A stretch of DNA of 64,000 bases, taken from contig CM065394.1 of assembly GCA_033060915.1 (NCBI GenBank), positions 35,862,001 to 35,926,000 of the forward strand, given 5' to 3'. The position numbers and the translations under genes were made by a program. This DNA comes from Euryodendron excelsum. Taxonomy: Eukaryota; Streptophyta; Magnoliopsida; Ericales; Pentaphylacaceae. This document shows positions 1-9,199 of the stretch, in pieces. The notes beneath the pieces are model-generated. The model was not told where the DNA came from. It was given only the letters and a program-made list of their open reading frames with translations, and ran no database searches. The first letter of the stretch is position 1, and each line of letters starts with the position of its first letter.

Positions 1-1
1 A

Positions 2-1765
2 CACGAAATCCCCCTGGATCTTTGGGAACAATCTGATCATTGGAAACTCTACGTGGACGGAGCTTCCAATGACCGGGGGGCAGGATCGGGCATCGTACTC
101 GTTACACCAGATGGTCTAACCATCGAGCAAGCCATCAAGCTGGAATTTACTGCTTCCAACAATGAGTCAGAATACGAGGCCTTGCTCGCCGGAATACGTC
201 GAGCCATCGAACTTCGAATTCCCGAAATCGTCATTTACTCGGACTCCTTACTTGTCGTAAATCAAATCACAGGGGAATACGTTGCAAAGAACGACAGAAT
301 GATGTTGTACGTAGCAAAGGCCAAGGAACTTCTGAGCCAATTTAAAAACTACAAGCTTCGACAGATTAGCCGAGATAACAACTCACATGCGGATGTCTTG
401 GCGACCCTGGCCACGGCTCTGAAATCAGGTTCGAGAAGGACGGTCACCGTGGAAACCCTTGCCAATCCCAGCATTTTCCGCGAGGAGGACGAAGCCTTTA
501 CAGCGGAGAGGCTCGGACCATCATGGATGGACCCAATCATTTCTTACCTCGACACAGACAAGCTACCAGACGATAAGGCTGAAGCTCGGCGAATCAAGCA
601 TGCATCTCTCAGGTATTGGCTGTCACCAAGTAAGGAACTTTACAGACGTTCTTTTACAGGCCCTTATTTGCACTGCGTTCATCCGGACCAAGTACAGAGC
701 GTCTTGTTCGAAATCCATGAAGGGATATGTGGAAGTCACGTCGGCGGTAGATCGGTCGCACACCGAGCCATCTCACAGGGATACTGGTGGCCTTACATGC
801 AGAAGGATGCAGCCCAGTACGTCTTGAAGTGCGACAAATGTCAGAGGTTTTCCCCCATTATCCACCAGCCAGCAGAAGATCTTGCTTCCATCACTAGTCC
901 GTGGCCTTTCACTCAGTGGGAACTGGACATTATCGGGCCTTTGCCTCGGGCTCCGGGCAACAAAAGGTTCCTCATCATGGCCACGGATTACTTTACCAAA
1001 TGGGTGGAAGCCGAACCTTTATCAAACATCAGGGAAACTGACGCCAAAAGGTTCGTGTGGAAAAGCATTGTCACCAGATTCGGGTTGCCCCGTGCCATCG
1101 TATCAGATAACGGCACCCAGTTCGACGGTAATGTCTTTAGATCATTTTGCGAAGGATTGGGGATCAGGAACTATTACTCAACGCCAGCCTACCCCCAATG
1201 CAACGGGCAAGCCGAAATTTCAAATAAAACCATGCTGAACGGAGTCAAGAAACGTCTTGAAAAAGCCAAGGGGAAGTGGACGGAAGAGCTACCCAATGTC
1301 TTGTGGTCCTACCGAACAACCCCAAGAAGGTCCACGGGAGAAACACCGTTCTCCTTGGCATACGGGGTGGAGGCGGTCATCCCCCTGGAGATCGGACTAC
1401 CAACTATCAGGTCGGCAGCTTTCGACACCGGTGTCAATGACCAAACGGTTGCGAGAGATCTAGATCTTGTCGAAGAGAGAAGGGAAGCCGCTTTGATCAA
1501 ACTCACAGAGTATCAGCGACAGCTCAAACGCTCTTACAACAAGCGGGTCCGCCCAAGAAACTTTGCTTCAGGAGATCTGGTTTTACGCAAAGTATTAGGG
1601 GCAACCAAGAAGGCGGCGGATGGGAAGCTCGGCCCCAATTGGGAAGGCCCCTACAGAGTCACATCCCAGGTCGGCATCGGCGCGTACAGACTTGAGACCG
1701 TTGAAGAAGGGCGACCGTTGCCACGACCTTGGAACGCGACCAACCTGAGGAAGTTCTACCAGTAA
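2..1765 (+). CDS. Retrotransposon pol C-terminal part: RNase H + integrase (5' end outside window)
   Basis: The frame is open to the window edge, giving 587 visible residues ending at TAA. It starts with a plant-type additional RNase H: the catalytic Asp is in the YVDGAS motif (residues 17-22), with the acidic ESEYEAL motif and YSDSLL further on. Around residues 240-285 is the integrase HHCC zinc-binding segment (HEG...H...CDKC). The core follows with the D-D-E triad: Asp in WELDIIGPL, Asp in SDNGTQF, and Glu 36 residues later in CNGQAE, which is the canonical DX35E spacing. No stop or frameshift is seen, so this part looks coding-competent. No chromodomain is evident after the core. The product would process and integrate the element's cDNA. 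Confidence 0.92.
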   Translation, partial: HEIPLDLWEQSDHWKLYVDGASNDRGAGSGIVLVTPDGLTIEQAIKLEFTASNNESEYEALLAGIRRAIELRIPEIVIYSDSLLVVNQITGEYVAKNDRMMLYVAKAKELLSQFKNYKLRQISRDNNSHADVLATLATALKSGSRRTVTVETLANPSIFREEDEAFTAERLGPSWMDPIISYLDTDKLPDDKAEARRIKHASLRYWLSPSKELYRRSFTGPYLHCVHPDQVQSVLFEIHEGICGSHVGGRSVAHRAISQGYWWPYMQKDAAQYVLKCDKCQRFSPIIHQPAEDLASITSPWPFTQWELDIIGPLPRAPGNKRFLIMATDYFTKWVEAEPLSNIRETDAKRFVWKSIVTRFGLPRAIVSDNGTQFDGNVFRSFCEGLGIRNYYSTPAYPQCNGQAEISNKTMLNGVKKRLEKAKGKWTEELPNVLWSYRTTPRRSTGETPFSLAYGVEAVIPLEIGLPTIRSAAFDTGVNDQTVARDLDLVEERREAALIKLTEYQRQLKRSYNKRVRPRNFASGDLVLRKVLGATKKAADGKLGPNWEGPYRVTSQVGIGAYRLETVEEGRPLPRPWNATNLRKFYQ

Positions 1766-1859
1766 TATGAAACCCCAAACACTGTAACAGTTCCCAAGAT
1801 GTATAAAGCTCAGCTGAAGAATCAATGAAAATGAAGATTGTTCAAACGACCCCACTCGG

Positions 1860-2440
1860 AGCAAAGCAAAAACCAAGTGTAAAAACTTGGTCCTGTCCAA
1901 GTTGGGCAGGTCGGCCAAAGAAGGCCAAAGCAAAAACCAAGTGTAAAAACCTGGTCCTGTCCAAGTTGGGCAGGTCGGCCAAAGAAGGCCAAAGCAAAAA
2001 CCAAGTGTAAAAACTTGGTCCTGTCCAAGTTGGGCAGGTCGGCCAAAGAAGGCCAAAGCAAAAACCAAGTGTAAAAACTTGGTCCTGTCCAAGTTGGGCA
2101 GGTCGGCCAAAGAAGGCCAAAGCAAAAACCAAGTGTAAAAACCTGGTCCTGTCCAAGTTGGGCAGGTCGGCCAAAGAAAGCCAAAGCAAAAACCAAGTGT
2201 AGAAACCTGGTCCTGTCCAAGTTGGGCAGGTCGGCCTAAGATGGCCAAAGCAAAAACCAAGTGTAAAATCTTGGTCCTGCCCAAGATGGACAGGTCGGCC
2301 AAAGAAGGCCAAAACAAAAACCATGGGTAAAGACGTGGTCCTGCCCATGTTGGGCAGGACGGCCAGAGAAAAACTAAATTCAAGTGTCGATTCTGCCCAA
2401 ATTACACAGACCGGCCAAGAAAAGCTAAAGAAAGAAAAAT
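1860..2440 (+). repeat. Tandem array of 64-bp repeats in the retroelement 3' region
   Basis: The motif AACCAAGTGT recurs at 1871, 1935, 1999, 2063, 2127, 2191 and 2255, exactly 64 bp apart, with a diverged copy at 2319 and a decayed one after it. Each unit carries CCAAGTTGGGCAGG and the GC-rich words TCGGCC and AAGGCC. The array lies between the pol stop and the stop of the antisense gene. Copies are nearly identical at the left and decay to the right. Because 64 is not a multiple of three, three units read open in every minus-strand frame and produce spurious repetitive ORFs. Variable tandem repeats in this position are known for Tat/Ogre elements. Confidence 0.95.
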
Positions 2441-2553
2441 TAAGTCTAAACGACAAAATCAAATGAAAGAGATCCAGTAGTAAGCAAACAAACGAGCTCT
2501 TCTCATTAAAAATGTACTGACGGTTACAAAAAATAGAGAAGGAGAAAGAAAAA

Positions 2554-4781
2554 CTACGCCAACTCCTCCCCCGGCTCTGCAGACACCACCGGCGAGACTT
2601 CTACCACGTCCTCCGGAGGCACAGCTGTGATCTTCAAGCCTTCAACTCTCTCCTTCTCAGCAGCAGCAGCAGCTTCGGCCGCGTCCTTTAACCTAAGCTC
2701 CCGTGCATATTGGGCATTGGCTAGGACTTTCTTCGGACAAACGACGCCCTCCTCGGTAGTGTCGAAATAGTCCGGGCAAAGACCCCACACATCGGAGGCC
2801 TTATCCAACTCTGCCACGATAAGGGCACCATTCCAGCCCTGTCGGAAAATGGTGCGACTGAGGTCCATCATCTCTTGAGCCAAATTCTTGGCTCCCCTCT
2901 CTTCACCACGCTTCAGTATAGCCTCCTCCTCCGCCTTCAGCTTGGCCACTTCTGCCTTAAGTGTCTCCACCTCCTCGTTGGCCTTGTGCAGATCCACGGA
3001 CTGCACGTCAAACTTTCTTTCAAGGTCGGCCAGATCCTTGTCCCTCTTCTCGAAGTCGGCCTTCGTCAGCAAAAGCTCGGCGGAAGCCTGCTCGGCTTGC
3101 TTCTTGAAGGTAATCCGCTCCTTATTTGCTTCAATCCATTCAAGCTTTAGACGCCCGTGCTCTTCAATATGTTGCTGGTGAACCTCGGCAAGCTTTTGGA
3201 AGCGTGTCATCGCCTCCAAGGAATTTAGGCAGCCCTACACAAATTGGAGAAGGTTGTTGTTAGGTCGAGTACCTAAGAGGACTGTAGTCACCGAGAGTCA
3301 TAGCAGTCTTACCAGTACGGAATCATGGAAGGCGCCCATAAAGACGGCCGAGTCGCTTGCTTCGCCCAGCTTCGCCACGTCCTTTTTCTGAAGGACGCTT
3401 TTCAAAACACCAAAAGCGACCTCGGGCTGATCGATCATGGAATCTGCTGTCGTCATTGGACGGCCCAAAATGTCCGGAGTAATGGTCACTGTCTCGCCGA
3501 CCTCGTCCACCGTGGCTTTGCCTTTCATCTTCTTGGGCGCATGAGTTGGAGTGACATCAGGCCTTCTTTTTCTTTGTTGCCGCGTCTCTGGCCTCTGTTG
3601 CACGGTTGTGGCCACCTCCACGGGTGCTGCCACCGGCTCGGCTGTTGGAGTTTCTGTAGGGGTGGGAGTAGCCGACCTCAGCGGCTGTCCCGCCAGAGCA
3701 AACATTCTTTCCTTCAGACTCATGCCGTCCATCTCGTTGGGTGATGGGCTCGAATCACTCGTTCGGATGGGAATCACAACTCGGCGGTCGGGTACGGTGT
3801 ATGGTGACGAAGTGGACGCCGAACTGTGTGATTTGGATCGCTCTTCTTGCCGTTCTTCGCCAGGCGATGCAGACGGGGGAGCAACCGTGACTGTCACGCC
3901 TGTAGGGATGCGCGCCCTCTCGATCGCTATGCCAGTAGGGATTTCTTCAAAGTCCCCTTCAGCGCCTTCGTCCGCCAATCTTGCTAGTACGCTCGGGGGG
4001 ACTCCAGTCTCGGCAGTAAAAGTCGAGTATCGCAGCGGATAGGAGAGCAAGATATGTGCTGCACGAGCTATGTGCCGTAGCCGACCTTCACCAACGTAGT
4101 TCAAGACCTTGTTGAGGTCGTCAGAGTTAACCAACCAGTCGCGAGCTTTCAACCGCTTCCTTGTGTCTGCAAAGAAGTTCGAGAGTTAGTATGGATGCGG
4201 GCTGAAACTTAAACTGATACGCAGTCTGAGAAGATCGGCATCAAACCTAGTTCAACGGGCTTCCTAGGGCACCGAATCGCCGGTCTATCCTTCTCGGGAA
4301 CACTGCCGAACTCCCATGGACCAGTTACCCAAACCCTTACATCGTCAACGCCCTTCCCTGAGGAAGGCAGACACTTCACTGACTCTAAAGACTTCTTTAC
4401 TACCCGGAGGTAAACCTTGTAACTACCTCCGACTTTGCAAAGGGTGTAACAGTAGTCCAGTTCGGCGAGGCCCAGGTTTACCCCCAGTCGCCGATTTATT
4501 TCAAGCATACCGAAGAAGATCCTATACACATTCGACGCTAACTGGGAAGGTGACACATTACTTTTTACTATGAACTTCTGAAGAAGAGGGTGGAGGGGAA
4601 ACCTGAGCCCCCCTTCGACGATGGCGATGACCGGGAATGGCACTCCCTTTTCGGTCTCGCCCATACGGAAGTCATCAGGGTCGACTAGCTCTAAGCCGAT
4701 CTCGTCTGGGATTTCGAACCTGGCCCTGAACGAAGCAAGGGCCGACGGACCATCTAACATTTTACGAAGACGGGATGCCAT
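2554..4781 (-). CDS. Antisense accessory gene of the retrotransposon (plant 'putative gypsy type transposon' domain + coiled coil)
   Basis: Three exon-sized open stretches run on the minus strand. The first (ATG at 4781, reading MASRLRKM) has the pattern of the plant Transposase_28 / putative gypsy-type transposon family, around RFPLHPLLQKF. The second (about 4155-3313) is a Pro/Ser/Thr-rich low-complexity linker. The third (3234-2554) is an Ala/Glu/Lys/Leu coiled coil with an Ala run near its end. The second intron is well supported: donor CTG|GTAAGA (GT at 3312-3311), acceptor TGTGTAG (AG at 3236-3235), 78 bp, phase 0 on both sides. The first intron is uncertain; a phase-0 solution uses donor GTATCA at 4220 and resumes at 4155 (65 bp), with a stop just after the donor if unspliced. 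Similar antisense ORFs are known in some Tat elements. Function is unknown. Confidence 0.75.
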
Positions 4782-4950
4782 CGGGGGGCAATCGTCGACA
4801 CACAAAAAGTACAGTGAAGAGCGAAAGAGTTGCGGGCTCGAGGGACACTTACAGTGTTGGGTGCCGAAACAGCCGACGCACTCGTGATTCAAGAGGCAGG
4901 GAAGTAGAAAAAGAGCAAGTGTTTTCCCGCAACCAGTTAGGGCATCATTC

Positions 4951-4957
4951 TTTTATA
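4951..4957 (-). promoter_or_regulatory. TATA box of the antisense accessory gene
   Basis: The minus strand reads GTGTATAAAAGAATG here. It lies about 170 bp upstream of the MASRLRKM start at 4781, a normal TATA-to-ATG distance. It supports independent antisense transcription, but no transcript evidence is available. Confidence 0.5.
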
Positions 4958-5143
4958 CACGCCAGAGCCGTCGGTTCATACGCGGGAAAACGGCGTTAAT
5001 CATGACGCTCTGCCGAAGCGTCACGTCGGCCGTCGATTCGATAACGCCTCATCAATAGATTTTTTTTTAAAAATCCCCGCCGTTTGTGCGGTCGGGTGAC
5101 CGTTACAACCCTTGGCCGTTTCAAAAGTTGAATCGACGCAATG

Positions 5144-5155
5144 GCTGGGGGGCAA
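5144..5155 (+). other. Polypurine tract (plus-strand primer site)
   Basis: The sequence GCTGGGGGGCAA is followed directly by T and TGTGGGAAAATAAC, the presumed LTR start. A G-rich tract next to a TG-starting LTR is expected for a Ty3/gypsy polypurine tract. Confidence 0.7.
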
Positions 5156-5156
5156 T

Positions 5157-5820
5157 TGTGGGAAAATAACCCCCGGCCCAACCCAATGGGCGAGGCCCAA
5201 TCTGTTCGAATTAAAAGTTGGGGCCCAAACCAGTTATGAGGAAAGGCCGGCCCAAATTACCGACCTCCTCCCAGCGTGGCCCGGACAGCCAACGGTTTGC
5301 GTAAACCGCTAGCGGTCTTAGAGCATTAAATGCGGAGTTGACTTGCATTTAATGCACGAGTGGCCGCCCACACAAACGTCGACGTGCACGTCCGGTCAGC
5401 CGGAATCCCCCCACGACGATGCGCCAGACGCTGCAGGTGGCCAGGCGGCGTTAATGATGATGCCTAACCAGCAGACCATGAGAGCCAGCTGGTAGGCCAA
5501 AGAAAAAACTCCCCGAAGGACTATAAAAAGCCCGAGGAATCGAGAGCCAGGTATGAAAAACAAACCCCTGACTTACACCACTCCCATTCATACTTCTCGA
5601 TAAAAGTTTGCTGACATAACCTTCGGAGTGAGATCGACCCACCCAGGGTCGACCCATTCTAACCCATTCGTCTTGCAGGAAGAAGTTTGGACTCATCCAC
5701 GTTGGGCTTGAGAGATCGGCCCAGCCTTCCCGAAGAATCCCACTTACAATATGCGACACAGAAAGGTTCTTTTTATTATCTGAATAAAGCCACTCTCTCT
5801 CTCTCCCCAACCTTCTTCAA
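5157..5820 (+). mobile_element. 3' LTR of the Tat-type element
   Basis: It starts TGTGGGAAAATAAC straight after the polypurine tract. A TATA box lies at 5522 and an AATAAA at about 5784 in TCTGAATAAAGCC, followed by a CT-rich tail, which is the usual U3-R-U5 order. The end is inferred: the next gene's ATG is at 5850, so the LTR must stop between about 5785 and 5848, and the CA in CTTCTTCA near 5819 is one candidate. The LTR has the same orientation as the aquaporin gene that follows. Confidence 0.75.
5522..5529 (+). promoter_or_regulatory. LTR TATA box
   Basis: ACTATAAAAAGCCCG is a strong plant TATA box in a retroelement U3 position. It is about 330 bp upstream of the aquaporin ATG and could serve as that gene's core promoter, because no other space remains between the LTR and the ATG. 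Confidence 0.6.
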
Positions 5821-5849
5821 GTGTTTCTTGAGCTCTTATTCCTCCAAAG

Positions 5850-7758
5850 ATGCCGGCCATTGCAATCGGACGCTTTGATGACTCCTTTAGCTTGGGATCT
5901 ATCAAGGCCTATCTGGCTGAGTTCATCTCAACCTTGCTCTTTGTCTTCGCCGGAGTTGGTTCTGCCATAGCTTATAGTTAATACTCCTCTCATCTTGTTA
6001 AATGGCTCGCTAAAATCACATTAACACTTGCGAGCACAAAATTATTCCTTATGATGACTGCAATTAAGTTACATAGTACACATACATACACATATATATA
6101 TATATATATATATATGTTTTGAGAAGTAAAATACATAATGTGAGCCATAGGTGTGGAATCCATAGCCATGCAGAGAGTAAATATATATGCATCACGTGTT
6201 AACTTATTAGTTTAGCTGAATTCTCTTTGATCTTGCTAACTTATTTCTCTATTAAATCCTCCTTGACAGACAAGTTAACATCAGATGCTGCTCTTGATCC
6301 GGCCGGACTAGTAGCCACTGCTATTTGCCATGGATTCGCTCTCTTTGTTGCAGTGTCCGTCGGGGCCAACATTTCCGGCGGCCACGCTAACCCCGCCGTC
6401 ACCTTCGGGTTGGCTCTGGGGGGCCAGATCACTGTCCTTTCCGGCATCTTTTACTGGATTGCACAACTTCTAGGCTCCATTGTGGCATGTTACCTACTTA
6501 AAGTTGTCACTGGTGGCTTGGTAAGTTTTAGACCCAAACCATAGGTTAAAATTTCAGGCGTCATCCATTGTTTACCCCCACTATTTTCAGACAAATTGGT
6601 ACCTTTATTAGTGCTTTAATGGGTCTTCCAATACCCTATTAAGAGTTTAGTACACATTTAGAGGGTACTAAAATTAGTGGCAGTGGTGGAGCCAAAATCT
6701 TCATACAGAGGCAGCCATTAGTTATAATTTTAAATTTTTTTTAAATAATAAACTAGACCTTACATACGTACAATGTATTTAAGTGTTTATATATAATGTA
6801 TAAACGGAGTTTCAAAGCAAAATATCTATCTAAGGGGGGCAATTTACAAATTTTAAGACGACAAATGGAAAAATATTTCTAAAACTACAAGAAAAATGAA
6901 GTTTTTAAAAATTTGAGGGGCAATTTATAATTATTTTTTTTTGCCAATCGACAGGAGATAATTACATACATTAGATAAGAAAGTTCAACAAACAAGCAAT
7001 CATGATAAGCTCAATAATAATCACAAATAAACCAATATACTACTTGAGGGACTACAACTCAAGACCTCAATAACCAAGATACTTAACAGCTAACCGGATG
7101 TCACTAAACCACTTAAGTATCAACAATTTACAAAGTTTAGGAGGCATATTGAAATTTTTTTCTAAAACTGTATATAGAATTTGAAGGGCATATTTATTAA
7201 TTCTAGGGGGCAAATTGAGAATCAATTCTAAAACTATAGGAGAAAATGAAAAGTTGAGGGAGGTAGCTACCATGAGCCTATGCTGTCTTTGTCCCTTATT
7301 TGTGACATTCTTAATATGATCTTTTACGCTTAATTAAAAGCAAGAAAAAAAATAACACTAATGGCCAATCTTTATGACCTCTTTTTCAGGCAATTCCAAC
7401 TCACGGCTTGGCCTCCGGTGTCGGAGCTGTTGAAGGAGTGGTTATGGAGATCATTATCACCTTTGCTTTGGTTTACACAGTCTATGCCACAGCAGCTGAC
7501 CCAAAGAAGGGCTCCTTGGGCACAATTGCCCCCATGGCCATTGGTTTCATTGTTGGAGCCAACATCTTGGCCGCCGGCCCCTTCTCTGGCGGATCAATGA
7601 ACCCGGCCCGCTCTTTTGGGCCGGCGGTTGTTACCGGCGACTTCCACGATAACTGGATCTACTGGGTCGGACCCCTCGTCGGGGGTGGTTTAGCTGGAGT
7701 CATCTATGCAAATGTGTTCATGCAACATCACCATGCACCTCTTTCTAGTGACTTCTAA
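5850..7758 (+). CDS. TIP2: Tonoplast intrinsic protein, TIP2-type aquaporin
   Basis: Three exons: 5850-5976, 6270-6520 and 7390-7758. Introns are GT-AG (donors GTTAAT and GTAAGT, acceptors TTGACAG and TTTTCAG); joining restores one frame of 248 residues, the usual TIP length. The product is a six-helix MIP channel of the vacuolar membrane moving water and, in TIP2 types, ammonia and other small solutes. Both pore motifs are present: NPA in [12 protein letters not shown] and in [11 protein letters not shown]. Selectivity-filter positions fit TIP2 (His in ICHGFALF, Ile in AIGFIVGAN, Gly and the Arg after the second NPA). The first exon begins [16 protein letters not shown], and the tail has an HHH before APLSSDF. 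The retroelement LTR abuts the 5' end, and intron 2 carries a hAT-like insertion. Confidence 0.96.
6092..6115. repeat. (TA)n microsatellite in TIP2 intron 1
   Basis: About 12 TA units follow short CATA repeats in the first intron of the aquaporin gene. Confidence 0.9.
6681..7290. mobile_element. Probable non-autonomous hAT insertion in TIP2 intron 2
   Basis: The stretch starts CAGTGGTGGAGCCAAAATC, which matches the CAGTGGCGGAGCC-type end of TTF-finger hAT transposons and the end of the hAT copy at 48627. It contains repeated GGGGGCAA...TTCTAAAACTA segments and no transposase. The right end is not clear; I place it near 7290 only because the AT-rich, GGGGCAA-containing composition stops there. 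No target-site duplication could be confirmed. Confidence 0.45.
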
Positions 7759-7807
7759 ATTGGTTGAGGAATTCTTGTTTCCTTTATCCCAATTCCCCTT
7801 TGTTATT

Positions 7808-7813
7808 AATAAA
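7808..7813 (+). terminator. Polyadenylation signal of TIP2
   Basis: AATAAA lies 50 bp after the stop codon in a T-rich region, a plausible near-upstream element for 3'-end formation. Confidence 0.5.
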
Positions 7814-7829
7814 CGAGCTATCTTCTTTC

Positions 7830-8812
7830 TTTTTTTTTCTCTCATTTTTCAGTTGGGTTTATTGGTGTAAATCCATGTTATGGTCAAATGTTGTTTTTTT
7901 TTTTTTCTACTCTTTTGTTATTCTTATCCTTCCAATTTATGTGGATTCTTTTGTTATGGGTAGATGGGCCATTGAGCACATGAGATGAAAGTAAGCCAGA
8001 CCAAAAAAAGAAAGAACACCCATATGCAAAAAATGCATAGTGACCAAAGGATTCCTATAATTACAAGTTTTTAATGTGAGAATAGACTTAAAACTTTGAA
8101 ATACAAGTTTGAATGGAGAATAATCATATTATACAAATACTATGAAAAATAATGTCACTATCTAGTTTACCATTGTTATCAAGCTTGTGTTTAATTGTAA
8201 TACCTCTCCCTCTTTTTTTTCTTTTTTATTTATTGCAAGACTTATTAAAACCCATTTTCAGACGACGGACGGAGGAATTAAAATTTTCAAACCCTATGTT
8301 GGATTTTGAAAGGGAAAAATAAAATTAGCTTAGACTCGATCTGTATAAAACTGAACTAACTCAATATGAGAAAATTTGGGATGGTTGCTCTAATTTATTA
8401 TGTATGATTGGATTTTATTTATTAAAATTTTTTCATTATTACCATAATAAGACATTATGTATGATAATTACTTATTGAAGTATCGATATAAATTGCAATT
8501 ATAACGAATAACTTTGAGATACGTAGAAAAAATTATAATTTATAAGATCTTACAAAATATGAATAAGGGATTGGTTCGAGTTACTCCAATTGCTAACTCG
8601 AGAACTGAAATCATTTTAATATAAAATTGGGCTTTAAAATTTTTAAACCCAAAATTAAATCTAACCAAAGCCTTTGGTAAAAGTTAAAACCAAATTGGTT
8701 TGGTTGACGGGTTATATGTAGACTTCGCCGCTCTCAACGTGAACCACGGGTCGGGTCAGGTCAGGTATGGGCCAAGGGGCGGGCACCCAAAACCGTCCCG
8801 TACTGGTAGTAG

Positions 8813-8814
<2 letters not shown>
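7830..8814. other. Intergenic AT-rich DNA
   Basis: This is the TIP2 3' flank and MTV1 upstream region. I see no coding frame. A G/C-richer patch at 8700-8800 may belong to the MTV1 promoter. Confidence 0.6.

Positions 8815-8854
<40 letters not shown>
8815..8854 (+). repeat. (TC)20 microsatellite upstream of MTV1
   Basis: An uninterrupted pyrimidine dinucleotide run about 350 bp before the MTV1 start codon. Such CT tracts are common in plant core promoters and 5'UTRs, so it may lie in the MTV1 promoter or leader. Confidence 0.95.
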
Positions 8855-8857
<3 letters not shown>

Positions 8858-9199
8858 TTTCATCTGTCCTTTGCTTTTCCTTTAAGAAGGACCTTCATTC
8901 TGAGCTACTAAAAATTGTTCAATACGAATTCAAATCATTAAGTTTTCGACGGTTTAAAGTTCAAGTAATGATCCACGAAGATTAATTACGCTTTGGAAAT
9001 CTTCAATTGTTCAATTAGGTTTGGCCGTTTGGGGTCCGTCTTCGGCGCTCAAAGTTTGTATTGATCTGTGTATCAACGTTGTGATTTCTGCCAATCATTT
9101 GATTTTTATCCAGGGTTCGAATTGAATTCGAGCTTGTTGGCGTCTTTGAAGCATAGCTCGAATATAGGAGGTCCAGGGTTTTGTGGAGGTTACAGAGAG

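Larger units (their letters stand above)
1..5820 (+). mobile_element. 3' part of a Ty3/gypsy retrotransposon (Tat/Ogre/Retand-type)
   Basis: The element enters from the left edge, so its 5' LTR, gag and most of pol are outside the window. In order it shows: a second RNase H domain plus integrase (ends 1765), an array of 64-bp tandem repeats (1860-2440), a spliced gene on the opposite strand (2554-4781), a polypurine tract (5144-5155) and a 3' LTR starting at 5157. An extra RNase H before integrase, together with a long pol-to-LTR spacer that holds tandem repeats and an accessory gene, is the known layout of the plant Tat clade. The right boundary is uncertain (about 5785-5848), because only one LTR and no target-site duplication is visible. 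Confidence 0.9.

Noticed and set aside
1595..2462. Long minus-strand open frames encoding repetitive Trp/Leu/Phe-rich peptides
   Set aside because: They are produced by the 64-bp tandem repeat; three units (192 bp) keep every frame open without coding selection.
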